Positions 33,615 to 43,114 of a stretch of 64,000 bases of DNA are shown in pieces. Positions within the stretch are counted from its first letter, which is position 1. The number at the start of each line of letters is the position of its first letter. The DNA comes from Alphaproteobacteria bacterium (lineage in GTDB: Bacteria; Pseudomonadota; Alphaproteobacteria; Sphingomonadales; Sphingomonadaceae): contig VBAC01000002.1 of assembly GCA_005883305.1 (NCBI GenBank), forward strand, positions 62,001 to 126,000, given 5' to 3'. A model generated the notes under the pieces. The model saw only the letters and a program-made list of their open reading frames with translations. It was not told where the DNA came from and searched no databases. The position numbers and the translations under genes are program-made.

Positions 33615-34043
33615 CTAGAATGCGTTTGCCGAAGCGTTGGCCTGCGGATTGTCGACCGGGTCCAGCGGATCGGGCGGTAGCGGGGCGACGGGGCGGCAGG
33701 CCGGTAGCCCGAGCTGGGTGTGCTGCGCGCAGTCGCGAACCTGCACGTCGCTGTTGCCGGCGATGAAGATCGACCAGTGCTTGCCGTCGTCGCACAGAGC
33801 GACCCACATCTCCATGTCGCGATAATATTGCTGATAGGCGCCCGCCTGGACTCGGCGGCAGCGGTGGCGAGTCTGGCGGATCGCGCGCATCAGGGCCAGC
33901 CGCTGCATCAGGGGCGACAAAGCCTTCAGCCGCTCGCTATCCGGATTGGCGACCCGGATCTTGGTCACGTTCTGCGGAGCGTCGCTGCCGCTGCCGCAGG
34001 CGGCGAGGGCGAGCGCCAACAGGGACGCGGCGATGCGCTTCAT
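33615..34043 (-). CDS. Putative small lipoprotein
   Basis: 142 residues: [21 protein letters not shown] gives a lipobox with Cys16. The mature chain includes LSPLMQRLALMRAIRQTRHRCRRVQAGAYQQYYRDMEMWVALCDDGKHWSIFIAGNSDVQVRDCAQH, with four cysteines that could form two disulfides, and a Pro-rich tail. This Cys pattern is shared by uncharacterised sphingomonad proteins. Its ATG overlaps the acyl-CoA synthetase stop by four bases, so both are translated from one mRNA. Confidence 0.8.
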   Translation of the reverse strand: MKRIAASLLALALAACGSGSDAPQNVTKIRVANPDSERLKALSPLMQRLALMRAIRQTRHRCRRVQAGAYQQYYRDMEMWVALCDDGKHWSIFIAGNSDVQVRDCAQHTQLGLPACRPVAPLPPDPLDPVDNPQANASANAF

Positions 34044-35725
34044 CGGGCTTCTCCTTCAAGCGCTGCGGCGAATCGCCGGCGCAGCGAAACCTTGTCGATC
34101 TTGCCGGTGCCGAGCTTGGGCAGGGGCTCGCGCGAAACGTGGATCGCGGCCGGCAGTTTGAACTGGGCGAGATGGGCGCTCAAGTGACCGAGCAGCGCAT
34201 CGGCGTCGATATCGTGCTTCTCGCCGTAGACGATCGCAACGGGCACTTCCCCCAGCCGATCGTCGGCGACTCCGAACACCGCCGCCTCGCCGACCTCGGG
34301 ACTCGCGTAAATGGCCGCTTCGACCTCCGCCGCGCTGATATTCTCGCCGCCGCGGATGATGATGTCCTTCTTGCGGTCGACGATGAACAGGTAATTGTCC
34401 TCGTCGAGATAGCCGATATCGCCGGTCCTCAGATAGCCGTCCGCGGTGAAGGCGGCGCGGGTCGCCGCCTCGTCGCGCCAATAGCCGCGGATGTTCGCCG
34501 CCGATCGGATCGCGATCTCGCCGCGCTCGCCGGGCGGCAGATGGCGATCCCCGTCGCCCAATATCGCCATCTCGATGGTCGGCTGATGCGGCCGCCCGGT
34601 CGAGGCCGGCTTTTCGTGATAGTTGGACCAGAAGTTGCTGCAGCCGATCGCGTTGGTCTCGGTGAGGCCGTAGCCGAGCGCCGGCTGGGCCGTGGCGAAG
34701 CTTTCCTCGAGCCGCTTGACGTGCGCCACCGGTCGCGGCGCCCCGCCGGCGGCGATGTCGGTCAGCGACGACAGATCGTATCTGCCCCGGTCCGGATGCT
34801 GCATCAGCTCCAGGCTCATCGTCGGCACGCCGACGAAATAGGTGACCTTCTCCTTCTCGATCAGCCGCAGCGCCTCGCCCGCATCCCACTTGGGCATCAG
34901 CACCATCGTCCGGCCGATGACGAAGCTGTTGAGCAGCACCGGCACCTCGCCGGTGACGTGGAACAGCGGCACGTTGACCAGGGTCTTGGGCGGATATGCG
35001 GGCGTCTCTCCTTCGCGTTCCTTGATCCCCAGCAGGGTCGCGAGGCCGATCGCATAGGTATAGACAGCGGTTGTCACGGCGCGGTGAGTCGAGACGGCGC
35101 CCTTGGCGAGGCCGGTCGAGCCCGAGGTGAACAGGATCGTCGCGTCGTCGCCCTCCGAAACCTCGGGCAGATCCGCTTCCATGGCCCGAACGAGGAGCGG
35201 CGCGAGCGCGTCGCCGAGCGGCCGTTCGACGGGAAGGGCGATCGTCGGGATCGTGCACCCTCCGGCCGCGAGCCGCTTGGCCCGCGGCTCGTCGGCGATG
35301 ATCAGCTCCGGCTCTGAAAGCTCCAGGGCATGGCGCATCTCGTCGCCCTGCCACCAGCCGTTGATCAGGGTCGCGATTCCGCCCGCCTTGAGCACCGCCA
35401 TATAGGCCGCGATCCATGCCGGGCAGTTGCGCATGGCGATGGCCACGCGGTCCCCCTTGGCGACGTTCCAGCTCCCGGCCAGCACCCTGGCAAGCGCGGT
35501 CGCCTGCGCATTCAGCTCCGCGAAGGTGATCCGCTCCTCGCCCGCGACGACCGCCTCGACCGCGCCGTTGAGCATCGAAAAGGCGTCGAACAGCATCGGC
35601 AGGGTCGGCGGCAGGTTGGTGATGATCGCGCGGCCGGCCTCGTCCCTGCCGATCTGGATTCGCCCGTCCGGCGCGGTGACCTCGGCCAGGACCTCGTCAT
35701 ATTTGCGGTCGAGATCGCTACGCAT
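34040..35725 (-). CDS. AMP-forming acyl-CoA synthetase/ligase
   Basis: 561-residue member of the ANL adenylating superfamily, activating a carboxylic acid with ATP and joining it to CoA. The P-loop is [32 protein letters not shown] is motif A5; [40 protein letters not shown] spans the hinge and C-terminal domain; the catalytic Lys is in [15 protein letters not shown]. Substrate cannot be told; medium/long fatty or aromatic acids are all possible. Head-to-head with lgt, 61 bases apart. Confidence 0.9.
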   Translation of the reverse strand: MRSDLDRKYDEVLAEVTAPDGRIQIGRDEAGRAIITNLPPTLPMLFDAFSMLNGAVEAVVAGEERITFAELNAQATALARVLAGSWNVAKGDRVAIAMRNCPAWIAAYMAVLKAGGIATLINGWWQGDEMRHALELSEPELIIADEPRAKRLAAGGCTIPTIALPVERPLGDALAPLLVRAMEADLPEVSEGDDATILFTSGSTGLAKGAVSTHRAVTTAVYTYAIGLATLLGIKEREGETPAYPPKTLVNVPLFHVTGEVPVLLNSFVIGRTMVLMPKWDAGEALRLIEKEKVTYFVGVPTMSLELMQHPDRGRYDLSSLTDIAAGGAPRPVAHVKRLEESFATAQPALGYGLTETNAIGCSNFWSNYHEKPASTGRPHQPTIEMAILGDGDRHLPPGERGEIAIRSAANIRGYWRDEAATRAAFTADGYLRTGDIGYLDEDNYLFIVDRKKDIIIRGGENISAAEVEAAIYASPEVGEAAVFGVADDRLGEVPVAIVYGEKHDIDADALLGHLSAHLAQFKLPAAIHVSREPLPKLGTGKIDKVSLRRRFAAALEGEAR

Positions 35726-35786
35726 GCCGGGCCGTCTCTCCTCGCTTTGCCTTTTTTTCTCCCCCCACTATGAAGACGCGAGCGCA

Positions 35787-36680
35787 ATGGGGGAAGCCTT
35801 GATCGACGCCTTTACCAGCCTGCTGGCCACGACGACCAACGCGATCAGCTACAGCGATCTCGGCCTTCACCCGATCGCCTTCAACATCGGCCCGTTGCCG
35901 ATCCGCTGGTACAGCCTCGCATATCTGACGGGCATCGTCGTCGGCTGGTGGTATCTGCTTCGGATGCTGCGCGCGCCCGGCGCCCCGATGGCCCGTCGCC
36001 ACGCCGACGATCTGGTGTTCTATGCCACCTTGGGAGTGATCCTGGGGGGCCGGCTCGGCTACGTCCTGTTCTACAAGCCGTACGACTATTTCCAGAACCC
36101 GATGGAGATCGTCCGCCTGTGGGATGGCGGCATGTCGTTCCACGGCGGAGTGATCGGAGTCAGCCTCGGCATCTTCTATCTGGCGTGGCGCAACAAGCTC
36201 GATTGGCTGCGTCTCCACGATTACGTCGCCTGCGCCGTCCCTCCCGGCCTGTTCTTCGGTCGCCTCGCCAATTTCGTGAACGGCGAGCTTTGGGGCGCGC
36301 CGACCAGCCTGCCCTGGGGAATCATCTTCCCTTATGCCGGCCCGATGCCGCGCCATCCGAGCCAGCTCTACGAGGCTGCGCTCGAGGGGCTGCTCCTGTT
36401 CCTGATCCTCTGCTTCATGTTCTGGAAGACTAGGGCGCGCTACCAGCCGGGCAAGCTCGTCGGCGCCTTCATCCTCGTCTACGGAGTCAGCCGCTTCCTG
36501 ATCGAGTTCGTTCGCGAGCCCGATCAGCATTTGGTCGCCTTCGCCCAGCAGACCCACCTCCACATGGGCCAGTGGCTCTCGTTGCCGATGATCCTCGGCG
36601 GAGTCTATCTCGTCCTCACCGCGAACCGCCGCGCCGATCGCGTGAGCCCCGTCCCCGCCGATGAACCCGCTCCCGCCTGA
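35787..36680 (+). CDS. lgt: Prolipoprotein diacylglyceryl transferase
   Basis: Seven-helix inner-membrane enzyme that transfers diacylglycerol from phosphatidylglycerol to the lipobox Cys of prolipoproteins; at least five putative lipoproteins occur in this window. 297 residues. Family motifs: [71 protein letters not shown] and [12 protein letters not shown]. Start ATG at 35787 was chosen since the family motif [18 protein letters not shown] begins 28 residues later; the frame extends far upstream without homology. It overlaps the next gene by 20 bases. Confidence 0.96.
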   Translation: MGEALIDAFTSLLATTTNAISYSDLGLHPIAFNIGPLPIRWYSLAYLTGIVVGWWYLLRMLRAPGAPMARRHADDLVFYATLGVILGGRLGYVLFYKPYDYFQNPMEIVRLWDGGMSFHGGVIGVSLGIFYLAWRNKLDWLRLHDYVACAVPPGLFFGRLANFVNGELWGAPTSLPWGIIFPYAGPMPRHPSQLYEAALEGLLLFLILCFMFWKTRARYQPGKLVGAFILVYGVSRFLIEFVREPDQHLVAFAQQTHLHMGQWLSLPMILGGVYLVLTANRRADRVSPVPADEPAPA

Positions 36681-37638
36681 GGAGCGGCTTCGCGCCAGGA
36701 TCGCGGCCGAGGGACCGGTCAGCGTCGCCGACTATATGGCCGAGGCGAACGCCCATTATTACGCCACCCGCGACCCTCTCGGCGCGGAGGGCGACTTCGT
36801 CACCGCGCCGGAGATCAGCCAGATGTTCGGCGAGCTGATCGGCGTCTGGCTCGGCGACTTGTGGCAGCGCGCCGGGCGCCCCGCAGCCGCGCGTTACGTC
36901 GAGCTCGGTCCCGGCCGCGGCACCTTGGCGACTGATGCGCTGCGGGCGATGCGCGGCGCGGGGCTCGCCCCACCCGTCGAGTTGGTCGAGACCAGCCCCG
37001 TGCTTCGCGCGCTCCAGGCCGAGCAGCTTCCGGCGCGGTGGCACGACGATCTATCAACTTTGCCGCTCGGCGGCCCGCTGCTGATCGTCGCCAACGAATT
37101 TTTCGACGCCCTTCCGGTCAGCCAGTTCGAGGGCGCGCGCGAGCTTCGCGTCGGAGTCGAAGCGGGCCGCTTCGTCCGCGACGGAGCGGTCGAGACCGAA
37201 ACGTCGCCGCCGTCGCTGGCGATGGTGGCGGAGCTCGCCCGGCGGCTTGCCACGCAAGGAGGCGCGATGCTGATCCTCGATTACGGCCACGATCGGCCGG
37301 GCACCGGCGACACGCTTCAGGCGGTGTCCGGCCATGCCTTCGCCGATCCGTTCGAGGCCCCGGGCAGCCGCGACCTCACCGCCCATGTCGATTTCCACGC
37401 GCTCGCCGCCGCAGCGCGGGCGGAGGGCGTACGCATATTCGGGCCGGCCCCGCAGGGCGTCTGGCTCAACGCGATGGGAATCAAGATGCGCGCCGCCGCG
37501 CTCGCCAAGGCGGCGCCGGAGCGCTCGGCCGAGATTGCCGCCGCCCGCGAGCGGCTGACCGCGCCCGACCAGATGGGCCGCCTGTTCAAGGCGATGGCGC
37601 TGGTCGCCCCGGGCTGGCCGCAGCCGGCGGGCTTCTGA
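36661..37638 (+). CDS. NDUFAF7-type class I methyltransferase
   Basis: 325 residues of the MidA/NDUFAF7 family (COG1565). In mitochondria NDUFAF7 dimethylates an arginine in a complex I subunit; in alphaproteobacteria the target is likely the same but unproven. Motifs: [49 protein letters not shown] (SAM site), [35 protein letters not shown] and [11 protein letters not shown]. The start lies inside the lgt end, overlapping by 20 bases. lgt-NDUFAF7-pgeF order is common in alphaproteobacteria. Confidence 0.9.
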   Translation: MNPLPPEERLRARIAAEGPVSVADYMAEANAHYYATRDPLGAEGDFVTAPEISQMFGELIGVWLGDLWQRAGRPAAARYVELGPGRGTLATDALRAMRGAGLAPPVELVETSPVLRALQAEQLPARWHDDLSTLPLGGPLLIVANEFFDALPVSQFEGARELRVGVEAGRFVRDGAVETETSPPSLAMVAELARRLATQGGAMLILDYGHDRPGTGDTLQAVSGHAFADPFEAPGSRDLTAHVDFHALAAAARAEGVRIFGPAPQGVWLNAMGIKMRAAALAKAAPERSAEIAAARERLTAPDQMGRLFKAMALVAPGWPQPAGF

Positions 37639-37640
37639 CG

Positions 37641-38147
37641 ATGATCGCCTATCGCTCCGCTTCGCCCGGCGACGCCGCCGCAATCGATGCGGTGTTCCGC
37701 GACACCTTCACCGGGACCTTCGGCCATCTCTACGATCCCGAAGACCTCGCCGCCTTCCTCGCCGGCTTCACCGAGGAAGGCTGGCGCCGCGAGATCGCCG
37801 ATCCCGGCTTCGCGTTCCGCCTGGCCGAGGACGATGGGGCGCTCGCCGGCTATGCCAAGGTGGCTCCGCTGGCGCTGCCGGCGGAGACCGGCCGCCCGGC
37901 GGCGGAGCTTCGCCAGCTCTACGTGTTGCCGCCGTGGCACGGCGGGGGGATCGCCCGCGAGCTCATGGATTGGGTGCTCGCCGAGGCGCGCGGGCGCGGC
38001 GCCGAGGAGCTCTACCTCTCGGTGTTCATCGACAACCACCGCGCGCGGAGCTTCTATGCCCGCTACGGCTTCGAGGAGATCGGCCGCTATGACTTCATGG
38101 TCGGGCGCCAGGCCGACCATGACATCCTGATGCGCGCACGCCTGTGA
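37641..38147 (+). CDS. GNAT family N-acetyltransferase
   Basis: 168-residue acetyltransferase. Acetyl-CoA-binding region QLYVLPPWHGGGIARELMDWVLAEARGRG matches motif A (Q/R-x-x-G-x-G/A; here Gly-Gly-Gly-Ile-Ala). The C-terminal LYLSVFIDNHRARSFYARYGFEEIGRYDFMVG is motif B. The acceptor is unknown. It is two bases after the preceding stop and overlaps pgeF by GTGA, so all four lgt-to-pgeF genes are coupled. Confidence 0.9.
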   Translation: MIAYRSASPGDAAAIDAVFRDTFTGTFGHLYDPEDLAAFLAGFTEEGWRREIADPGFAFRLAEDDGALAGYAKVAPLALPAETGRPAAELRQLYVLPPWHGGGIARELMDWVLAEARGRGAEELYLSVFIDNHRARSFYARYGFEEIGRYDFMVGRQADHDILMRARL

Positions 38148-38908
38148 AGGTCGAGGTCAGCCGCGCCGCTTCGCTCGGCGATATCCCGCACGGCTTCCTC
38201 GGCCGCCGCGGGGGAGTCTCGACGGGGGTCTGCGAAGGGCTCAACGTCGGCCTCGGCTCGGACGATAGCCGTGAGGCAATCAACGAGAATCGGCGCCTTG
38301 CCGTCGAGGCCGCAGCGCCGGGCGCGCGGCTGGTAACCCTTCACCAGGTCCATTCGGCCGAAGCCGTCTACGCCGAAGCGCCTTGGCCCGACGACGCGCG
38401 GCCGCAAGCGGACGCGATCGTCACCGACCGGCCGGGCCTCGCGCTCGGAATCCTCACCGCCGACTGCGCGCCGGTGCTTCTGGCCGACCGCGAGGCCGGC
38501 GTGATCGGCGCGGCCCATTCGGGCTGGAAGGGGGCTTTCGCCGGCGTGATCGAAGCCACCGTCGCGCTGATGGAAGCGCGCGGCGCCCGGCGCGAGCGCA
38601 TCGCCGCGGCGGTCGGCCCGGCCATCGCCCGCAAGTCCTACGAGGTCGACGAAGCCTTCCTCCGCCGCTTCGCCGAGGCCGACCCGGAGACCGAGCGCTT
38701 CTTCTCGCCGGGCCGCGACGGCCATCACCAGTTCGACCTCGAAGCCTATGTGCTGTCGCGCCTGGCGCAGGCCCGCGTGACCCGCGCCGAGGCGCTTGGG
38801 CTCGATACCTATGCCGATGCCGACCGCTTCTTCAGCTTCCGCCGCGCCACCCACCGCGGTGAAGCGGACTATGGCCGTCAGCTTTCCTTGATCGCCTTGC
38901 CACGCTAA
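38144..38908 (+). CDS. pgeF: Peptidoglycan editing factor PgeF (laccase-domain protein)
   Basis: Amidase that removes L-Ser misincorporated into cytosolic peptidoglycan precursors; older names YfiH or polyphenol oxidase. 254 residues. Metal-binding residues: His in VTLHQVHSAEAVY, Cys in LGILTADCAPVLLAD, His in GVIGAAHSGWKGAFAGV. Conserved end FFSFRRATHRGEADYGRQLSLIAL. Start codon is GTG at 38144, within the GNAT stop. Last in the operon. Confidence 0.93.
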   Translation: MKVEVSRAASLGDIPHGFLGRRGGVSTGVCEGLNVGLGSDDSREAINENRRLAVEAAAPGARLVTLHQVHSAEAVYAEAPWPDDARPQADAIVTDRPGLALGILTADCAPVLLADREAGVIGAAHSGWKGAFAGVIEATVALMEARGARRERIAAAVGPAIARKSYEVDEAFLRRFAEADPETERFFSPGRDGHHQFDLEAYVLSRLAQARVTRAEALGLDTYADADRFFSFRRATHRGEADYGRQLSLIALPR

Positions 38909-38940
38909 AGCCCCCGCGGGCGACGGACCTCACCCCTGGG

Positions 38941-39023
38941 CCGCTCCACGCGAGCGGCCTTGAGCCCGCCGAACGGCGCGGGCTCGGTCTCCACGCAGCG
39001 ATTGCGACAGGCTGAAAGGAGAC
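38941..39023 (+). promoter_or_regulatory. Structured mRNA leader with Shine-Dalgarno-pairing segment
   Basis: Two strong hairpins: CCGCT/AGCGG (38941-38957) and GAGCCCG/CGGGCTC (38962-38985), the latter nesting CCG-AA-CGG. Then GTCTCC (38987-38992) is complementary to GGAGAC (39018-39023), the ribosome site of the next gene, with a small CGCA/TGCG hairpin between. This would let the leader mask translation. The gene downstream makes or breaks sulfur amino acids, so a SAM-type signal is attractive, but I could not match a known SAM-II or SAH riboswitch consensus. Confidence 0.4.
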
Positions 39024-39028
39024 AATCC

Positions 39029-40342
39029 ATGGAAGACGAATCCGATCTCACCGGCGCGACCCCGCGCCGCAGGCCCAAGTCGGCCGTGCTCGAAATCGGC
39101 GGGCGCAAGCTCAGGCCGTCGACGCTGATGATGGGTCACGGCTTCGATCCGGCCCTTTCGGAAGGCTCGCTCAAGCCGCCGATCTTCCTCACCTCGACCT
39201 TCGTCTTCGACAGCGCGGCGGCCGGCAAGCGCTTCTTCGAAGGAGTCACCGGCAAGCGGCCGGGCGGCGCCGAGGGGCTGATCTATTCGCGTTTCAACGG
39301 CCCAAACCAGGAGATCCTCGAGGACCGGCTGGGCCTGTGGGAGGACGCCGAGGACGCGCTCAGCTTCTCCTCCGGCATGTCGGCGATCGCCACCTTGCTG
39401 CTCGCTTTCGTTCAGCCGGGCGACGTGGTCGTCCATTCGGGACCGCTCTACGCCGCGACCGAGACCCTGATCGGCCGAATCCTGGGCCGCTTCGGCATCA
39501 CCTGGCTCGATTTTCCGGCGGGCGCGACCGAGGACGAGATCGCTGCGGTGATCGACCAGGCCAAGGCCAAGGGCCGCGTGCCGCTCATCTATCTCGAAAG
39601 CCCCGCCAACCCGACCAATGCGCTGGTCGACGTCGAGGCGGTGGCGCGAGTCCGCGATTCGCTGTTCGCGCAAGGGGAACGCCCGCCGATCGCGATCGAC
39701 AACACCTTCCTCGGCCCGCTCTGGGCGCAGCCGCTCCGCCATGGCGCGGATCTCTCGGTCTACAGCCTGACCAAATATGCCGGCGGCCATTCGGATCTCG
39801 TCGCGGGCGGGATCACCGGCTCCAGGGAGCTGATCAACACGATCCGGATGCTGCGCAACACGATCGGCACGATCACCGATCCCAACACCGCCTGGATGCT
39901 TCTTCGAAGCCTCGAAACGCTGGAGCTGCGCATGACCCGCGCAGGAGAGAACGCGGCGAAGGTCTGCGCCTTCCTTCGCGATCACCCAAAGGTCGAGAGC
40001 GTCGGCTATCTCGGCTTCCTCGAAGATGGCGGCGACGCGCGGCAGGCGGATATCTACCGCCGGCACTGCACCGGCGCGGGCTCGACCTTCTCGCTCTATC
40101 TGAAAGGCGGCGAGCGGGAGAGCTTCGCCTTTCTCGACGCGCTCAAGATCGCCCATCTCGCGGTCAGCCTCGGCGGCACCGAGACGCTGGCGAGCTGCCC
40201 GGCGGCGATGACCCACCTCTCGGTCCCGCCCGAGCGCAAGCAGGCGCTGGGAATCACCGACAATCTGGTGCGGGTGTCGATCGGGGTGGAGGATCCTGAC
40301 GACCTGATCGCCGATTTCGATCAGGCGCTGGGGGCGGTTTAG
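39029..40342 (+). CDS. PLP-dependent cystathionine gamma-synthase / methionine gamma-lyase family enzyme
   Basis: 437-residue Cys/Met-metabolism PLP enzyme (fold type I). Pyridoxal Lys is in VYSLTKYAGGHSDLVAGGI; phosphate-binding FSSGMSAIATLLLAF and YSRFNGPNQEILEDRLGLWE; IYLESPANPTNALVD; C-terminal LAVSLGGTETLASCPAAMTHLSVPPERKQALGITDNLVRVSIGVED. An unusual N-terminal extension (EDESDLTGATPRRRPKSAVLEIGGRKLRPSTLMMGHGF) marks the group often annotated cystathionine gamma-synthase family. Exact reaction (synthase, lyase or sulfhydrylase) is not set by these motifs. AAAGGAG is seven bases before the ATG and is engaged by the upstream leader pairing. Confidence 0.88.
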   Translation: MEDESDLTGATPRRRPKSAVLEIGGRKLRPSTLMMGHGFDPALSEGSLKPPIFLTSTFVFDSAAAGKRFFEGVTGKRPGGAEGLIYSRFNGPNQEILEDRLGLWEDAEDALSFSSGMSAIATLLLAFVQPGDVVVHSGPLYAATETLIGRILGRFGITWLDFPAGATEDEIAAVIDQAKAKGRVPLIYLESPANPTNALVDVEAVARVRDSLFAQGERPPIAIDNTFLGPLWAQPLRHGADLSVYSLTKYAGGHSDLVAGGITGSRELINTIRMLRNTIGTITDPNTAWMLLRSLETLELRMTRAGENAAKVCAFLRDHPKVESVGYLGFLEDGGDARQADIYRRHCTGAGSTFSLYLKGGERESFAFLDALKIAHLAVSLGGTETLASCPAAMTHLSVPPERKQALGITDNLVRVSIGVEDPDDLIADFDQALGAV

Positions 40343-40354
40343 GAAGCCCGGGTC

Positions 40355-40424
40355 GTCATTGCGAGCGAAACGAAGCAATCCAGGCCACACTGGATTGCCG
40401 CGTCGCTACGCTCCTCGCAATGAC
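40355..40424. repeat. Inverted-repeat element, family E
   Basis: GTCATTGCGAG (40355-40365) and CTCGCAATGAC (40414-40424) are perfect arms, with CAATCCAG/CTGGATTG inside. Elements with GTCATTGCGAGCGAA ends are widespread in alphaproteobacteria. It fills the convergent gap between the PLP enzyme gene and a HAD gene. Single copy here. Confidence 0.82.
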
Positions 40425-40436
40425 AGCTGACCGGCT

Positions 40437-41123
40437 TCACGCCCGTCGGCGGTCCCGCCAGTCGAGCACTTCCCACCCTTCGTCCTTCGCGAGCTTGATG
40501 AGCCGCGCGTGGGCGTTGGTGGCGAAGGCCTCGTCCGACCAGTGGTGGACCGGCGCGTCCGACACGTGATCGGAATAGAAGCGGATGTGGAGCGCCTCGC
40601 GCTCCAGCCCCTGCTGCTGGAGCCAGGCCTCGATCATGTCGAGCTTGCCGAGCCCGTAGCAATTTACGCCGTCGATCCGCGCCACGGTGCGGCCGTGGAC
40701 GTCATATTCCACATCGGTGGCGATGACGTCGTCGAAACCGAGCCGCCGGGCGATCGCCGCAGCATAGAGACGGTATGAAGCCGTCGCCAGCACCAGCCGG
40801 CGCCCCGCCGCCTTATCCTCGGCGATACGCGCCCGAGCGCCGGGCATGATGTTGGTCTCGAGCTGCCGGTCGGCGAAGGCCTCGACGACCCGCTCGAGCC
40901 GCTCCGGAGCGACGCGGCCGATCAGCAGCCGGAAGTTGAGCTCCTTGAGCCGGCCGCGGTCGATCAGCCGCGCGAGATAGGCGAGGCTCGTCCCCGCCAC
41001 GGCCGGCGCGAGCAGCGCGCGCCAGGGCGCGAGGCGGGAAACGGCGAAGGCCATGAACGCGCCGTAGGTCGGCCGGCGGGTGACCGTCTTGTCCATGTCG
41101 TAAATGGCGAGCGCGGTGGTCAT
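40437..41123 (-). CDS. HAD-IB family hydrolase (SerB-like)
   Basis: 228 residues. Motif I LAIYDMDKTVTRRPTYGAFM carries the nucleophile Asp and the acid/base Asp two residues later; ARIAEDKAAGRRLVLATASYRLYAAAIARRLGFDDVIATDVEY includes motif II (Thr-Ala-Ser); IRFYSDHVSDAPVHHWSDEAFATNAHARL is motif IV. The HAD-IB subclass includes phosphoserine phosphatase and lipid phosphate phosphatases; substrate is uncertain. The ATG at 41123 is preferred to a TTG at 41138. Divergent from the Mla-like operon. Confidence 0.9.
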   Translation of the reverse strand: MTTALAIYDMDKTVTRRPTYGAFMAFAVSRLAPWRALLAPAVAGTSLAYLARLIDRGRLKELNFRLLIGRVAPERLERVVEAFADRQLETNIMPGARARIAEDKAAGRRLVLATASYRLYAAAIARRLGFDDVIATDVEYDVHGRTVARIDGVNCYGLGKLDMIEAWLQQQGLEREALHIRFYSDHVSDAPVHHWSDEAFATNAHARLIKLAKDEGWEVLDWRDRRRA

Positions 41124-41200
41124 GGCTGGCGTTGCCAAGCATGGAAACGCGGCCTGTGTCCATCCGCTCCTTGCCGCGCGCAGGATTTTGAAGCATTGCC

Positions 41201-42316
41201 ATGGGCATGAGCGTAACGACCGACCTCAGCTCCAATCTCGAGGACGGCCGCTGCGTGCTTCGCCTGAGCGGCTCGCTCACCTTGCTCCGCGTGCGCAAGC
41301 TCTCCGAACAGCTCGACGAGATAGAGGCCGAGCAGCTGACGGTCGACCTCAGCGACGTCGAGCGGATGGATACGGTCGGCGCCTGGCTGGTGCACAAGCT
41401 CGAGCGGGACCGCGGCGCGACAATCGTCGGCGCGACCGAGGACCAGCAGCTGCTGATCGACCATGTCGCCCGCGCGGACATGCCGGTGAAGGTCAAGCGC
41501 GACTACGAATCGACGCCGAGCCGGATGCTCGCCGAAGTGGGCGAGTCGACGCAGATGGCGGGACGGACCCTGTTCGGCCTGCTCGGCTTCTTCGGATCGC
41601 TCGTGCTCACCATCGGCAACATCATCCGCCACCCGCGCCGCTTCCGCTTCAACGCCGTCACGCAACAATTCGAGCAGGTCGGGGTGCGCGCGCTGGCGAT
41701 CATCGGCCTGATGAGCTTCCTCGTCGGCATCGTCATCGCCCAGCAAGGCGCGGTCCAGCTTCGCCAGTTCGGCGCCGAAATCTACACGATCAACCTGATC
41801 GGCCGATCGGCCCTGAAGGAGCTTGGCGTGTTGATGACCGCGATCATGGTCGCGGGCCGGTCCGGATCGGCCTTCGCCGCGCAGATCGGATCGATGAAGC
41901 TCAGCGAAGAGATCGATGCGATGCGCACGATCGGAGTCTCGCCGATGGAGGCGTTGATCTTCCCCCGCGTGCTGGCGACCGTTCTGCTGATGCCGCTGCT
42001 GGGCTTCTATGCCGCGATCCTGGCGATTATCGGCGGCGGCATCTTCTGCTGGATCAGCCTGGGAATCCCGCCGATCACCTTCGTCCAGAGAATCCAGGAG
42101 GTCGTGCCGATGACCGACCTGTGGCAGACGATGGTCAAGGCGCCGGTGTTCGGAATGATCATCGCCATGGCCGGCTGCTATCAGGGTCTGCAGGTCGAGG
42201 GAAATGCCGAGGAAGTCGGCAAGCGCACGACCAGCGCCGTCGTCCAGGGCATCTTCCTCGTGATCGTCCTCGACGCCTTCTTCGCCGTCTTTTTCACCGA
42301 GATCGGGTGGCTCTAG
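41201..42316 (+). CDS. MlaE-type lipid ABC permease with N-terminal STAS domain
   Basis: 371 residues. The first ~100 form a STAS domain (CVLRLSGSLTLLRVRKLSEQLDEIEAEQLTVDLSDVERMDTVGAWLVHKLE), normally a separate protein (MlaB) in E. coli but fused here. The rest is the MlaE permease with its hydrophobic helices: VGVRALAIIGLMSFLVGIVIAQQGAVQLRQFGAE, ALKELGVLMTAIMVAGRSGSAFAAQIGSMKLSEEIDAMRTIGVSPMEAL and VIVLDAFFAVFFTEIGW. Role: transport of phospholipid between inner and outer membranes. First of four genes; stop is immediately followed by the next ATG. Confidence 0.92.
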   Translation: MGMSVTTDLSSNLEDGRCVLRLSGSLTLLRVRKLSEQLDEIEAEQLTVDLSDVERMDTVGAWLVHKLERDRGATIVGATEDQQLLIDHVARADMPVKVKRDYESTPSRMLAEVGESTQMAGRTLFGLLGFFGSLVLTIGNIIRHPRRFRFNAVTQQFEQVGVRALAIIGLMSFLVGIVIAQQGAVQLRQFGAEIYTINLIGRSALKELGVLMTAIMVAGRSGSAFAAQIGSMKLSEEIDAMRTIGVSPMEALIFPRVLATVLLMPLLGFYAAILAIIGGGIFCWISLGIPPITFVQRIQEVVPMTDLWQTMVKAPVFGMIIAMAGCYQGLQVEGNAEEVGKRTTSAVVQGIFLVIVLDAFFAVFFTEIGWL

Positions 42317-43114
42317 ATGGCGCGAAGCGACGAACCGGTGATCGAGGTCAAGGGCCTCAGCAACAGCTTCGGCGAGCAGGTCATCCACGAAGACCTCTGC
42401 CTCAACGTGCGCCGCGGCGAGATCATGGGCGTGGTCGGAGGCTCGGGCACCGGCAAGTCGGTGCTGATGCGCTCGATCATCGGGCTGCAGACGCCACAGG
42501 CGGGCGAGGTCGAGGTGTTCGGCGAGCCGATGGTCGGCCGCGACGAGGAGGAGGCCAAGCACGTCCGCCGCCGCTGGGGCGTGCTGTTCCAGGGCGGAGC
42601 GCTCTTCTCGACGCTGACCGTCGCCGAGAACATCCAGGTGCCGATCAAGGAATTCTATCCCGGCCTCGACCAGGATCTGCTCGACGAAATCTCCGCCTAC
42701 AAGACGGCGATGAGCGGGCTGCCCGGCGAAGCGGGAGCCAAATATCCCTCGGAGCTTTCGGGCGGCATGAAGAAGCGCGCCGGCATCGCCCGCGCGCTCG
42801 CGCTCGACCCGGAGCTGTTGTTTCTCGACGAGCCGACCGCCGGCCTCGATCCGATCGGCGCGGCTGCGTTCGATCAGCTGATCCTCGAGCTTCGCGACGC
42901 GCTCGGCCTCACCGTCTTTCTGATCACCCACGATCTGGACACCCTCTACGCGATCTGCGACCGCATCGCGGTGCTCGCGGACCGGAAGGTCGTCGCGGTG
43001 GGAACGATACCGGAGCTGCTGGCCTTGGATCACGAATGGATTCAGGATTATTTCAGGGGACCGCGCGGACGTGCCGCCGCGCTGCACAATGACGTCGAAG
43101 GGGCGAAAGGCTGA
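42317..43114 (+). CDS. MlaF-type ABC transporter ATP-binding protein
   Basis: 265-residue ATPase of the Mla-like system. Walker A VVGGSGTGKSVLMRSIIGL; Q-loop FQGGALFSTLTV; ABC signature ELSGGMKKRAGIARAL; Walker B ELLFLDEPTAGLDP; H-loop LITHDLDTL. A C-terminal LHNDVEGAKG tail closes the chain. It abuts the permease with no gap and overlaps the MlaD-like gene by one base (TGATG), so stoichiometric expression is expected. Confidence 0.93.
   Translation: MARSDEPVIEVKGLSNSFGEQVIHEDLCLNVRRGEIMGVVGGSGTGKSVLMRSIIGLQTPQAGEVEVFGEPMVGRDEEEAKHVRRRWGVLFQGGALFSTLTVAENIQVPIKEFYPGLDQDLLDEISAYKTAMSGLPGEAGAKYPSELSGGMKKRAGIARALALDPELLFLDEPTAGLDPIGAAAFDQLILELRDALGLTVFLITHDLDTLYAICDRIAVLADRKVVAVGTIPELLALDHEWIQDYFRGPRGRAAALHNDVEGAKG

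Noticed and set aside
38941-39023. Match to a known SAM-II, SAH or SAM/SAH riboswitch
   Set aside because: The conserved core bases of these classes were not found by eye. Only a generic structured leader can be claimed.
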